Positions 22,401 through 37,400 are shown, counted from the first letter of the stretch. The stretch is DNA of 64,000 nucleotides from Allolobophora icterica (GCA_963556255.1 OY744612.1:18640400-18704399); one strand, 5' to 3'. A program made the numbers and translations. The notes: generated by a model not told the origin, from the letters alone.

Positions 22401-25400
22401 AGTTACATTACGGGTAGATTCTGAAGTAGAGATTTCATATGGGTTAGATACTAAGGTTGGATTTATATCAGGGACAGAATCTGACGCTGAGACTACACTT
22501 GGGATAGATTCTGGTGGCGATATTACATCTGGGGAAGATTCTGAGGCCGTGGTTACATCCTGGATAAATTCTGGAGTTGAGGTAACATCTAGGGTAGCTT
22601 CTAAGGCTGGAGTTACATCTGGGATATATTCTGGATTTGAGATTAGATCCAAGTTAGATTCTGCGATTGAGATAACACCTAAGGTTGATTCTGAGGTCGA
22701 TATAACATTTGAAGTAGATTCTAAAGTTGAGGTTACATCTGGGATAGATTCTGGAGGCGATATTACACCTGGGGAAGATTTTGAGATTGCTGCTACATGT
22801 AGAATATATTTTGAAGTTGAAATTACATCTGGCGTAGATTCTGAGGTTGGGGTTATATCTGTGTCTGGAGTTGAGATTATATCTAGCGTGCATTCCAAGG
22901 TGGGAATTAAATCTGGGGTATACTCTTGAGTTGACTTTACATGTAGGCTAGATTCTGCGATTGAAGTTACACTTACGGTAGATGTGGAGGTTGAGGTTAC
23001 AACTGGGATAGATTCTGGAGATGAGATTACATCTATGATAGATTCTGCGGTTGAAGTTGTATTTGGGGTAAGTTCTGTAGTCGAGATTACATCTAGAGAA
23101 GATTCTGAGGCTGAGGTTACAACAGAGGTTGAAGTTACATTTGGGGTCCTTTCTGAGGTTCTGGTAACATCACGGGTAGATTCAGAGATTGAGGTTGTAT
23201 GTCCGATATATTCTGAGGCAGAGGCTACATCCCTGATAGCTTCTGAGACTGAAACTGAAATTGCATCTAGAGTTGTTTCTGAGGTTGGGGGCATATCTGG
23301 GGCTAATCCTGGAGTGAAAGTTGCATCTAGGGCAGACCCTGAGGTTAAAATTATACCTCGGGTAGATTCTGAAGTTGAGGTTATACCTGATGCTGATTCA
23401 TGGGTTGAAGTTATACCTGGGATAGAACCTGAGGTTGAAGTCACATCTGGAGTAGACTCTGCGATAGAAATTACATCTAGTTTAGATTCTGAGGTTGAGG
23501 TAACACCAGAGGTTAATTCTGAGGTTGAAATTACACTTCGGGTTGACTGTGAGGTTGAGGTTATATCTGGTTTAGATTCTGAGGTTGAGGTTATATATGT
23601 GGTAGATGCCGAGATTGAAATTGCATCTACAGTAGATTCTGAGGTTGGGGTTATATCTGGGATAAATTCTGGATTTGGGGTTATATCTAAGGTGGATTCT
23701 GAGGTAGAGATATTATCTGGGGTAGATTCTGAGAATGATGTTGGATGTAAGGTATATTCCGAGTTTGATTTCATAGATGAGTTCGATTTTGGAGTTGATG
23801 CTATATCTAAGGTAGATTCTGAGGTTGGCGTAACATCCGGGATTGATTCTGATGTTAATGCTACATATGTAATAGATTCTGAACTTAAGATTAGATTTAG
23901 GGTAAATTCTGGTGTTGGAAGTATATCTGGGGTAAATTTTGGTGTTGAGATTGCATCTATGATAGATTCTGAAGTTGTGGATATGTCTGGGACAAATTCC
24001 GGAGTTGACATTACATCTAGGGCAGATTCTCCGTTTGAGGTTACATCTAGGGTAGATTCTGAGGTTTCCGTTACATCTGGGAGAGATTCTGAGACTGTGG
24101 CCACATCTGGGATAGATTCTGCCCTTGCAGTTACATCTGAGTTTGAGCCTGAATTCGAAGTTATATCTGAGGTAGATTCTGAGGCTGATGTTTCATTTCG
24201 GTTTCGTTCTGAGGGGGAGGCTACATCTGGGATAGATACAAGAGATGAGACTACATCTAGTGAATATTCTATGGTTAAGGTTTGACCTGTGGTAGATTCT
24301 AAGGTTGAGGTTATATCTTGTATGAATTCAGAGCCTGAGATTACATCTTGGATAGATTCTGGAGTTGAGGTAACATCTTGGGTAGATTCTGAGTTTGAGG
24401 TTACACCTTGGATAGATTCTAAGTTTGCTGTTATACCTGGGGTAGTTTCTGAAGCTGAGGTGTTATCTGGTATATATTCAGAGGTTGACGCTACATCTGA
24501 GATAGATACTGGAGTTGAAATTACATCTAGAGTAGACTCTGATGTTGGGGTCACAGATTCTGAGGTTGTGGTTAGATCTGGGAGAGATTCCGAGGCTGTG
24601 GCTAAATCTGGGTTAGATTCTGCGAAAGAAGTTACATCTGAGGTTGAGTCTGGGGTTGAAGTTGTGTCTGGGGTAGATTCTGAGGCTGATGTTATACCTG
24701 TAATTGATTCTGACGCTGAGGCTACATCTGGAATAGAAGCCAGCGTTGAGATCATATCTTGGGCAGATTCTGAAATTGAGATTTTACCTTGGGTAAATTT
24801 TAAGGTTGAGGCTTCATCTGGAGTTAATTCTGAGGCTGAGGCCACATCTGGGACAGACCGAGGAGTTGAGGTTGCATTTTGGATTGATTCTGAGGTTGAA
24901 GTCACATCTGGAGTAGATTCTAAGGTTGATGTTATGTATGTGATGGATTGTGAAGGTGGGGCTACATCTGGAATAGGTTCTGAGATCGATATTAAAGCTG
25001 GGGTAGATTCTGAGGTTGTGTTTATATCTGGGACAGAATCTGAGGCTGAGGTTACATTTGGAGTTGATTGTGAGATTGATGTCATATCTACGATAGACTC
25101 TGAAGTTGAGAATATATCTGTGGTAAATTCTGGAGTTGAGATAATATCTGTGGTAGATCCTGGGGTTGTTTTTATATCTGGGGTAAATTTTGGTGTTGAG
25201 GTTAAATCTAGAAGAGATTGCGGAGTTGGGGTTATATCCGAGGTAAATTCTAGAGTCGACATTACATCCAGGGAAGAATCTGCGACTGAGGTTACATCTG
25301 GGATAGATTCTGAGGCTGTGGCTACATCTGGGTTAGATTCTGCGAAAGAAGTTACATCTGAGGTTGAGTCTGGGGTTGAAGTTGTATCTGGGGTAGATTC

Positions 25401-28400
25401 TGAGGCTGATGTTATACCTGTACTTGATTCTGACGCTGAGGCTACATCTGGAATAGAAGCTAGCGGTGAGGTAATATCTTGGGTAGATTCTGAAATTGAG
25501 GTTTTATCTGGGGTAAATTTTAAGGTTGAGGTTTCATCTGGAGTTAATTCTGAGGCTGAGGCCACATCTGGGATAGACTGAGGAGTTGAGGTTGCATTTT
25601 GGGTTGATTCTGAGGTTGAAGTCACATCTGGAGTAGATTCTAAGGTTGATATTATGTCTGTGATGGATTGTGAAGGTGGGGCTACATCTGGAATAGGTTC
25701 TGAGATCGATATTAAAGCTGGGGTAGATTCTGAGGTTAGGTTTAAATCTGGGACAGAATCTGAGGCTGAGGTTACATTTGGAGTTGATTGTGAGATTGAT
25801 GTCATATCTACGATAGATTCTGAAGTTGCGAATATATCTGTGGTAAATTCTGGAGTTGAGATAATATCTGTGGTAGATCCTGGGGTTGTTTTTATATCTG
25901 GGGTAAATTTTGGTGTTGAGGTTAAATCTAGAAGAGATTGCGGAGTTGGGGTTATATCCGAGGTAAATTCTAGAGTCGACATTACATCTAGGGAAGAATC
26001 TGCGACTGAGGTTACATCTGGGATAGATTCTGAGGCTGTGGCTACATCTGGGTTAGATTCTGCGATTGAAGTTACATCTGAGGTTGAGTCTGGGGTTGAA
26101 GTTGTATCTGGGGTAGATTCTGAGGCTGATGTTACACCTGTGATTGATTCTGAGGCTGAGGCTACATCTGGTATAGATACTAGAGTTGAGACTACATCTA
26201 GGGAATATTCTATGGTTGAGGTGTGATCTGTGGTAGATTGTAAGGTTGAGGTTATATCTTGTATGAATTCAGAGCCTGAGATTACATCTTGGATAGATTC
26301 TGGAGTTGAGGCAACATCTTGGGTAGATTCTAAGTTTGAGGTTACACCTTGGATAGATTCTAAGTTTGCTGTTATACCTGGGGTAGTTTCTGAAGCTGAG
26401 GTGTTATCTGGTATAGATTCAGAGGTTGACGCTACATCTGAGATATATACTGGAGTTGAAATTACATCTAGAGTAGACTCTGATGTTGGGGTCATAGATT
26501 CTGAGGTTGTGGTTAGATCTGGGAGAGATTCCGAGGCTGTGGCTAAATCTGGGTTAGATTCTGCGAAAGAAGTTACATCTGAGGTTGAGTCTGGGGTTGA
26601 AGTTGTATCTGGGGTAGATTCTGAGGCTGATGTTATACCTGTAATTGATTCTGACGCTGAGGCTACATCTGGAATAGAAGCTAGCGTTGAGATCATATCT
26701 TGGGCAGATTCTGAAATTGAGATTTTACCTTGGGTAAATTTTAAGGTTGAGGCTTCATCTGGAGTTAATTCTGAGGCTGAGGCCACATCTGGGACAGACC
26801 GAGGAGTTGAGGTTGCATTTTGGATTGATTCTGAGGTTGAAGTCACATCTGGAGTAGATTCTAAGGTTGATGTTATGTCTGTGATGGATTGTGAAGGTGG
26901 GGCTACATCTGGAATATGTTCTGAGATCGATATTAAAGCTGGGGTAGATTCTGAGGTTGTGTTTCTATCTGGGACAGAATCTGAGGCTGAGGTTACATTT
27001 GGAGTTGATTGTGAGATTGATGTCATATCTACGATAGATTCTGAAGTTGCGAATATATCTGTGGTAAATTCTGGAGTTGAGATAATATCTGTGGTAGATC
27101 CTGGGGTTGTTTTAATATCTGGGGTAAATTTTGGTGTTGAGGTTAAATCTAGAAGAGATTGCGGAGTTGGGGTTATATCCGAGGTAAATTCTAGAGTCGA
27201 CATTACATCCAGGGAAGAATCTGCGACTGAGGTTACATCTGGGATAGATTCTGAGGCTGTGGCTACATCTGGGTTAGATTCTGCGAAAGAAGTTACATCT
27301 GAGGTTGAGTCTGGTGTTGAAGTTGTATCTGGGGTAGATTCTGAGGCTGATGTTACACCTGTGATTGATTCTGAGGCTGAGGCTACATCTGGAATAGATG
27401 ATAGCGTTGAGAACATATCTTTCGTAGATTCTGAGATTGAGGTTTTATTTGGGGTGAATTTTAAGGTTGACGTTTCACCGGGAGTTAATTCTGAGCCTGA
27501 GGACACAACCGGGGCGGATTCAGGAGTTGAGGTTGCATTTTGGGTTGACTCTGAAGTTGAAGTTACATCTGGAGTAGATTCTAAGGTTGCTGTTATATCT
27601 GTGCTGGATTCTGAAGCTGGAGTGTTATCTGAAATAGGTCCTGAGGTCGATATTAAGGTTGGGGTAGATCCTGAAGTTATATATGGGGTAAGTTTTGTAG
27701 ACGAGATTACATCTAGAGAAGATTCTGAGGCTGAAGTTGCAACTGGGGTTGAAGTTGCATTTGGGATATATTGTGAAGTTCGGGTAACAAGAGGGGTAGA
27801 TTCAAAATTTGAGGTTGTATGTCCGATATATTCTGAGGCAGAGGCTACATCCCTGATTGCTTCTGAGACTGGGATTTCATCTAGAGTTATTTTTGATGCT
27901 GGGGCTACTACTGGAGTTGAGATTGCATCTAGGGCAGACCCTGAGGCTGAAATTATACCTCGGGTAAATTCTGAAGTTGAGGTTATACCTGATGCTGATT
28001 CAGAGGTTGAAGTTATACCTGGTGTAGAACCTAAGGTTGAGGCTACACCTGGAGTAGACTCTGCGATGGAAATTACATCTAAGCTAGATTCTGAGGTTGA
28101 GGTAACACCAGAGGTTGATCCTGAGGTTGAAATTACACTTCGGGTTGACTGTGAGGTTGAGGATACATCTGGGGTAGTTTCTGAGGCTACGTTTGAAGTA
28201 GGTTGAGAGATTGGATTCTCATCTTGGGTAGATTCCGAGCTTGGAGTTAGACCAGGCGTAAATTCTGGAGTTGACACTATGTCTAGGGTAGATTTTAAGG
28301 CTGAGGTTATATCTGGGATGGGTTGAGAGAATGATATAACAGCTAAGGTAGACTCTGAGGTTGGGAATAAATCTGGGGTAGAATCCGAGGTTGAGCTTAC

Positions 28401-31400
28401 ATCTGGAATTGGTTCTGAAATTGAAATAACATCTAGGGTAGATTGTGAGGTTGGGAATATATCTGGGGTAAATTCTGGAGTTGACATTACGTCAACGCTA
28501 GATTCTGAGATTGAGGTCACATCATGGGTGGATTTTGAAGTTGAGGTTACATCTTGGTTCGATTCTAAGGTTGTGGTTATATCTGGTTTAGATTCGGAGG
28601 TTGAAGTTATATCTGTGGTAGATGCTGAGATTGAAATTGCATCTACAGTAGACTGTGATGAGGTTGGGGTTATGTCTGAGATAAATTCTGGATTTTGGAT
28701 TATATCTAATTTGGATTCTGAGGTTGAGATATTATTTGGGGTAGATTCTGAAATTGATTTTGGATGCAAGGTATATTCTGAGTTTGATTTTATAGGTGAG
28801 TACAATTTTGGAGTTGATGCTATATCCAAGGTAGACTCTGAGGTTGGCGTTACATCCGGGATAGATTCTGATGTTAATGCTACATTTGTAATTGATTGTA
28901 ATGGATTTGAAGTTATGTCGGAGATAGATTCTGAAGCTGATGGGATTGATTCCGAGGGAGAGACTACATCTGAGGTTGATTCTGGGATAGATTCTGGGAT
29001 AGATTCTAGGATAGATTCTGGGGTTGAGATTACATCTATGGTAGATTCGGGGGTTGTTTTTATATCTGGGGTAAGGATTGGTGTTGAGTTTATATCTAGA
29101 ATAGATTGCGAAGTTGGGGTAATATCCGAGGTAGATTCTAGAGTCGATATTACATATAGGGTAGAATCTGCGATTGTGGTTACATCTGGGATTGATTCTG
29201 AGGCTCTGGCAATATCTGGGTTAGATTCTGCGATTGAAGTTGCACCTGAGATTGAGTCTGGGGTTGAAGTAATATCTTGGGTAGATTCTGAGGCTGATAT
29301 TACACCTGTAATTGATTCTGAGACTGAGGCTACATCTGGGACAGATACTAGAGGTGAGACTACATCTAGGGAATATTCTGTGGTTGAGGTGTGATCTGTG
29401 GTAGATTCTAAGGTTGAGGTTATATGTTGAATTAATTCAGAGGCTGAGATTACATCTGGGATACATTCTGGAGTTGAGGTTACATCTTGGGTAGATTCTG
29501 AGGTTGAGGTTACACCTGGGAGGGATTCCAAGGTTGCTGTTATATCTGTGGTAGTTTCTGAAGCTGAGGTGTTATCTGGCATAGATTCAGAGGCTGAGGC
29601 TACATCTGGGTTAGATACTGGAGTTGAAATTGCATCTAGGGTAGACTCTGGTGTTGGGGTCACAGATTCTGAGGTTGTGGTTACATCTGGGAGAGATTCC
29701 GAGGATGTTGGGATCACATCCAAGGCTGATTCTGGGGTTGAAGTTACACTTTTGGCAGTTTGAAATATTGGAGGCACATCTGGGCTGGATGATAAGGTTC
29801 GGGTTATACCTGGGATATATTCTGAGGCTGAGGATTCATCCCTGATACGTTCCGAGATTGATATTGCATCTAAGGCAGATTCTGAGTTTGGGGTTGTATC
29901 TAGATTGAATTGTGAGGTTGAGGTTATACCTGAGGTTGATTGTGGAGTTGAAGTTATACATGGGGTAGATTCTAAGGTTGAGTTTACATCTGGGGTAGAG
30001 TCCGAGATTGAGATTATATGTAGGAGAGATTCTGAGGTTTGGTTTATTTTTGGGGTAGATTCTAATTTTGAGGTCATGTCTGGTGTTAATTCTGAGTAGT
30101 TTATTTTTAAGTCTGAGGTTGATGCTTGAGTTGAAGTTCTATTTGGCGCAGATTCTGAGGTTAAGGCTACATTGGGGATAGTTTCTGAGGCTGTGTCTAT
30201 ATCTGGGAGAGATTCTGAAGTTGAGATTGCATTTTGGATTGATTCTGAGTTGGAATTTACATCTGGCGTAGATTCTAAGGTTGCTGTTATATCTGTGATT
30301 GATTCTGAAGCTGTAGCTATATCTGGGATAGGTTCTGAAATCGATATTATAGCTGAGGTAGAATCTGAGACTGAGGTTACACCTGGAATTGATTCTGCGA
30401 TTGTTTTAATATCTGGGGTAAATTTCTGTGCTGAGGTTACATCTAGAATAGATTGCTCAGTTGGTGTTATATCCGAGTTAAATTCTAGAGTCGACATTAC
30501 ATCTAAGGTAGAATCTGCGATTGAGGTTACATCTGGGAGAGATTCTGAGGCTGTGACTGTATCTGGGTTAAATTCTGCGATTGAAGTTACATCTGAGGTT
30601 GAGTCTGGAGTTGTAGTTGTATCTGGGGTAGATTCTGAGGCTGATGTTACACCTGTAATTGACTTTGAGGCTGAGGCTACATCTCGGACAGATACTAGAG
30701 TTGAGACTACATCTAGGGAATATCCTATGACTGGGGTGTGATCTGTAGTAGATTCTAAGGTTGAGGTTATATCTTGAATTAATTCAGAGGCTGAGGTTAC
30801 ATCCTGGATAGATTCTGGAGTTGAGGTTACTTCTTGGGTAGAATCTGAGATTGAGGTTACACCTGGGATAGATTCTAAGGTTGCTGTTATGTCTCGGGTG
30901 GTTTCTGAAACTCTGGTTTTATCTGGCATAGATTCAGAGGCTGAGGCTACATCTGGGTTAGATACTGGTGTTGAAATTACATCTAGTGTAGGCTCTGATT
31001 TTAGTGTCACATCCAAGGTTGGTTCTGGGGTTGAGGTTACATTTGTGTCAGTTTCTAAGGTTGTAGGCTCATCTGAAGTGGAATCTAAGGTTAGGATTAT
31101 ATCTGGGATATATTCTGAGGCTGAGGATTCATTCCTGACACGTTCCGAGAATGAAGTTGCATCTAAGGCAGATTGTGAGGTTGGGGTTATATCAAGCTCA
31201 ACTTCTGAGGTTGAGGTAATATCTGAGGTTGATTGTGGAGTTGAAGTTATATATGGGGTAGATTCTGAGGTTGAGTTTATTTCTGGGGTAGATTCCAATT
31301 TAAAGGTCATATCTGGTGTATATTCTGAGTTTGTTTTTATGTCTGAGGTTGATGCTTGAGTTGAAGTTATATCTTGGGTAGATTCTGAAGTTGAGGCTAT

Positions 31401-34400
31401 ATTCGGGATTGATTCTGAGGCTGTGACTACATCGGGGAGAGATTCTGGAGTTGAGATTGCATCTTGGGTTGATTCTGAGGTTAAAGTTACATTTGGAGTA
31501 GATTGTAAGGTTCCTGTAGTATCTGTGATGGATTGTGAAGCTGGGGCTATATCTGGAATAGGTTCTGAGATCGATGTAAAAGCTGGGTTAGATTCTGAAA
31601 TTGGGGTTATATCTGTGGCAGAGTCTGAGGCTCAGGTTACATCTGAAATTGATTCTGAGATTGATGTTACATCTGGGGTAAATTCTGGAGTTGAGACAAT
31701 ATCTTCGGTAAATTGTGGGATTATTTTTATATCTTGGATAAATTTTGGTGTTGAGTTTGCATCTAAAGTCAACATTGCATCTAGGGTAGAATCTGCGATT
31801 GAGATTACATCTGTGTTAGATTCTGAGGCTCTGGCTACATCAGGGTTAGAATCTGCGTTTGAAGTTACATCTGTGATTGAGTTTGGGGTCGAAGTTATAT
31901 CTGTGGTAGATTCTGAGGCTGATGTTACTCTTGTAATTGTTTGTGCGGCTATCCCTACATCTGGGATAGATGCTAGAGTAGAGATTACATCTAGGGTAGA
32001 TTCTGAAATTGAGGTTTTATCTGGGGCAAATTTTAAGTTTGACGTTTCATCGGGAGTTAATTCTGAGGCTGAGGCTACATCTGGGACAGATTCTGGAGTT
32101 GAAGTTACATCTTGGGTTGATTTTGAGGTGGAAATTACATCTGGAGTAGATTCTAAGATTGCTGTTATATCTGTGATGGTTTCCGAATCTGGGGCTATAT
32201 CTAGGATAGGTTGTGCGATCGATTTTGAAGGAGGGGTAGATTCTGAGGTTGGGTATATATCTGGGACAGAATCTGAGGCTGAGGTTACAACTGTAATTGA
32301 TTCTGAGATTGATGTTATTTCTACGGCAGATTTTGAAGTTGGGAATATAACTGGGGTAAATTCTGGAGTTGAGATTATATCTACGGTAGAATGTGGGATT
32401 GTTTTTGTATCTGGGGTAAATTTTGAAGTTGAGGTTACATATAGGGTAGATTGCGAAGTTGGGGTTATGTCCGAGGTAAATTCTAGAGTCGACATTACAT
32501 CTGGAATAGAACCTGCGATTGAGGTTACATCTGGGATAGATTCTGAGGCTATGGCTACATCAGGGTTAGATTCTGCGATTGAAGTTACATCTGAGGTTGA
32601 GTCTGGGGTTGAAGTTTTATCTAAGGTGGATTCTGAGGCTGATGTTACACCTGCAATTGATTCTGATGCTGAGGCTAGATCTGGGATAGATCCTGGAGTT
32701 GAGATTGCGTCTAGGGTAGATTCTAAGGTTGAGGCTACTTCTGGGGTAGATTCTAAAGATGAGATTGCATCTTGGGTAGATTCTGAGGTTGAAGTTACAT
32801 CTGGGGCAGATTCTAAGGTTGCTATCGTATCTGGGATGGATTCTGAGGCTGAGGTTATATCTAGGATAGGTTCTGAGATTGATATTACAGCTAGATAAGA
32901 TTCTGAGGTTGAGGATATATCTGGGGTAGAATCTGAGGTAGAGCTTACATCTGGAGTTGATTCTGAGTTTGATATTACATCTATGGTAGATTCTGATGTT
33001 GGGAATATATCTGGGGTAAATTCTGAAGTTGACATTACGTCAACGCTAGATTCTGAGATTGAGGTTACATCAAGGGTGGATTTTGAAGTAGGGGTTACAT
33101 CTGGGTTTGATTCTAAGCTTGAGGTTATATCTGGTTTAGATTCTGAGGTTGAGGTTGCATCTGTGGCAGATGCGAAGATTGAAAGCGCATCTACAATAGA
33201 TTCTGAGTTTAGGGTTATATCTGGGGTAAATTCTGGATTTGAGTTTATATCTATGGTGGATTCTGAGGTTGAGACTTTATCTGGGGTGGAATCTGAGGTT
33301 AATGATGTATGTAAGGTATATTCTGAGCTTGAATTTATTGGTGAGTTCGATTCTGGGTTTGAAGCTATATCTGAGGTGGATTCTGAGGTTGACGTAACAT
33401 CCGGGATAGATTCTGATGTTAGTGCTACATCCGTGATAGATTCTGGAGTTGAGGTTAGATCTAGGGTAGATTCTGCAATTGGAGTTATATCTAGGGTAAA
33501 TTTTGGTGTTGAGATTGCATCTATGGTAGAGTCTGAAGTTCGCGTTATATCTGAGATAAATTCCGGAGTTGATTTTACATCTAGGGTAGATTTCGGGATT
33601 GAGGTAACATCTGAGGTTGAGTCTGGGCTTGAAGTTATATATTTGATAAATTCTGAGGCTGACGCTACATCTGGAATGGATGCTAGAGTTGAGTTTACAT
33701 CTAGGGTAGATTCTGAGGTTGACGTTTGATCTGGGGTAGATTCGAAGGTTGACCTTTCATCTGAATTTAATTCTGAGGCTGAGTCTGCATCAGGGATAGA
33801 TTCTGGAGTTGAGATTGCATCTTGGGTAGATTCTAAGGTTGCTTTTATATCTGGGATGGATTCTGAGGCTGAGTTTATATAAGGCATAGGTTCTGAGATT
33901 GACTTTATTGCTATGGTAGATTCTGAGGTTGGAGATGTATTTGTGGTAATATCTGAGGTTGGGGTTACATCTGGAGTTGATTCTGAGATTGATGTTATAT
34001 CAATGGTAGATTCTGAGGTTGTGGATATATCTGAAGTAAATTCTGGAGTTGAGAATACGTCAACGTTTGATTCTGAGGTTGACGCTACATCTAGGGTGGA
34101 TTTTGAAGTTGAGGTTTCGTCTGGGGTGAATTCTAAGGTTGGGGTTTTATCTGGTTTAGATTCTGAGGTTGAGGTTATCTCTTTGGTAGATGCTGAGATT
34201 GAAATTGCATCTACAGTAGATTCTGAGGTAGGGGTAATATCTGGGGTAGATTCTATGCCTGAGGTTATTTCCGGTGTAGATTTGCTTGAGCTTATGTCTT
34301 GTACAGACGCAAATACTACAACCGGCAGAGATTTTGTGGCTATGATTGTGTCTAGCGTAGACTCATTTCGTAAGATCGTGTCTGATAAGTAACTTTCCGA

Positions 34401-37400
34401 AAATAAACTTTTGTCTAAGGGTGATTCTGCGGCTATGTTTATACCTAGAGTAGATGTTGAACTAAAGATTGTTGTAGAAATTGAGCCTAAAATTGTATCT
34501 TGGTTAGCTGTGGAGTCTAGAGTTGTGTGTGCGGGTGGTATTTGGATCAAAGTTATGTCGTATGTAGATTTCGATGCTAAGCTTATTTCTGGCGTGGAAT
34601 TTGAGTATGAGGTTATGTCTGAGGGAGTCGTTGTTGCAATTGATCTTTTTGGTATCGATGCTGAGTGTAAGATTGTGCTTGGGTTAGATTCTGAGGCTGA
34701 TGTCATGTTTGGAATAGAACTTGAGTGCAAGATTATGTCTGGGTTAGTTTCTGAAGTTGAACTTTTGCCTTGGGTAGATTCTGAAGCTAACGTTATACCT
34801 CGAGTAGACTGTGAAGCAAAGGTTATGTTTGGTGTATAATCAGAGGCTAAGTTTTTATCTCGAATGGGTTCTGAGGATTTGATTATGTCTGAGGTAGATT
34901 TTAAGTCTAGGGCTAGTTTTAATGTAGCTTCTGGGGATAAGATTGTGTCCGGTTCTTCTGAATTTAAACGCGTGCTTCGTGGAAATTGTGATGTTAAGTT
35001 TATATCGTCTGCTAATACTGTTACCGGAAGTGAACCTGCGGACAAGGTAAGGTCTACTATTGATTTTGTGGCTGTGGCGGTGACTGCTGTGGATTGATAA
35101 ACTAAGTCATGTGTAGATTCTGAGGTTGACGTAATGCCAGCTGTTAATTTTGAGTCAAAGTTTAAACCAGTGCTAGACTCTAGGGAAAACATTGTGTCTG
35201 CCAAGGTGATTTCAGATGCAGAATGTGAGTCTAAGGAAATAGATTCCGATACTGAGGTAATGTCCGATGTCGATTCCGACTTTGGAATTCTACGTTTCAA
35301 AGCTGTCACTGTATCTTTTTTAAATTTAAAAGCTGAAGTCGAATCTGACATGAAGATTGGGTCTGCAGTGGATCTGGAGTTTCTGATTACGTCTGATATA
35401 GAGTCTGAAGCTGAATTTATGTCTGGTGTAGATTCTGAGGCTATGATTGTGCCTGGGGTAAATTGAGTTGCGGAGGTTATGTTTCTTTTAGATGATGACG
35501 TGGATATTATGTCTCGTTTAGATTCTGAGTGTAAGATCATGTCCTGTGTAGAATCTGAGAATAGTGTTATAAGTGGAGTAGATTCTGAAGTGGGGTTTGA
35601 GTTTGGTTCAGACAATGTTGTGCTGATTGTAGCTGGTGTGAAGTCTGGTGTTGTGATCATGTTTGATGCAGATTCTGAGGTTAAGGCTATATCTGGTGTA
35701 GATTCTGAGGCTGGAGTTATGTGTGTGGTAGATTGCGGGGTTAAGAGCATACTTTGTGTAATTTCTGATACGTCTTGTGTTGAATGTGAAGCTGAGTTGG
35801 TCCTTGGCATGGACTGAAAGTTGATTGCAGATGCAGAGTTTGAGGTCAGTGTTATTCCAGGTGAAAATGTCGAGTCTAAGGTTATGCCTGTGGTTGATTC
35901 TGAAGCCGATATTACGTGTGATGGAGACTCTGATCCTAACGCTATGTCTGATCTGGATTCTAAGACTGCGATTGTATCTGATGTGGGCTCCGTTTTCAAG
36001 AATTCGTCGAGTGTAGATTCCGCAGATGGGTTTCTGTAGAATGCAGATTCTGATCTCAAGTTCGCATCTGGTGTAGATTCTAATCTTGAGATTATCTCTT
36101 GGTTAGAATCCGATGTCAATACACTGTCTGGTGACGACTCCGACGTTATGAATATTTCTGGTGTGGATTTTAATTCAGGCAACAGCTTAGTCTTAGACTC
36201 CGAGGTTGGAATTGTGCCTGATGACGTTGCTGAGGGCGAGGCTGATGTCTTTATGGTCGATTCTGAGGCTGTAATTGTGCTTGATGGGTACTCTGACGAT
36301 AGCAATACATCTGATACAGGTGTCGGATCCGATGCCGTGTTTGATACAGGCGTTAGATCTGATGCTGTGCTTGATTCTTGTGTCAGTGATTGTGCTGAAA
36401 ATTTCTCCGACTTGAATTTTGAAGCGATGGCCACACCTGTTTCGGCCACTGATGGTTGGAACGTGTCTGCTATAGATTCTGAGACTGGGATTATGCCATT
36501 TTCGGAAGATGATGTGACGAATGAGCCTGTCGTTGACTCTGGTCCCAGAAGCATGTCAGGTGTATACTTTGAGACTGTGAATATTGGTCCACCCGGTGAA
36601 GTCCCGAAGCTTACGATTTTGTCAGATGTAGATTCTGAGGCTTCAATTCCCTCTGGTGTGGAATCTGATATCTGAAATTCATCTGCTGATATCTGGGATG
36701 CAGTGAAATCTGCTTTTACGGTTGAGTCAGATTTAAATTCGAATGCTGCAATAGTGCGTTGTGTTGACTCTGAGGCAGAGATGGCATCGACCGCGATTTT
36801 GGATTTCAGCTTTATTTGTGGTGATGATGTTTCTGTAGCTGAGACGATGTCTGGTGTGGAGTCTTTCGATGTTAGCACCGTGTAAGACGTGAGTGTCATC
36901 TCTATTTCCGATGGAGATACCGAGGCTGGCGTCATGTCAGGTCTAAACGCTGACGTTGGGATTGCATCTGGCTGAGATGCTGCTGAAGAGATTGTGTACG
37001 GTGATGAATCAAGCGTCTGGAGTATATAGGATGTAAATTCAGATTCCACGTTAGCGTCTAAGCTAGAATCTAAAGCTGCTTGAATTTTATCTGATATGGG
37101 TTCTGGGGTCGTAGCTATAGTTCTAACTGGGGTTGATTTTTCGATTGTGTTGGTTGCAATTTCGGGTCCAGGAAATGTAAATGGACCATAATCTGATATC
37201 AAGTTTTCGCTGCTGTAGTCAGGGTCTACATTGTTCTTCTTTCCCCATATAGTGCTATTTGTATTGTTATTACGTACGTTCTTCTGCGCTGTCTCATCTG
37301 TTGTATCATTGTATAAATAAGAAACTGAGCTGTAACGATTGGTGGCTTCATTCCTATTCTGTTCACCAACCGTGGCGCCGTTCTGATCCGTTCCTTCTTC

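Larger units (their letters stand above)
19300..37000 (-). repeat. Coding 30-bp minisatellite (decapeptide array)
   Basis: The repeat unit is 30 bp, in frame, and encodes one decapeptide. Boundaries are approximate because the outer units fade into non-repetitive Ser/Thr-rich sequence. A few units are shortened by multiples of three. Length divided by 30 gives about 590 units, an estimate and not a count. Confidence 0.9.

Noticed and set aside
21427..28206. Long plus-strand open frames of up to 658 codons with a V-D-S-E-V-T-S-G pattern
   Set aside because: They lie exactly opposite the 30-bp coding array. They break repeatedly at scattered stops while the minus frame runs through, and they lack a signal peptide or flanking exons.
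31632..31634. Selenocysteine at the in-frame TGA
   Set aside because: The position is a Ser codon in a repeat, with no redox motif, and nothing resembling a SECIS element was noticed near the 3' end.
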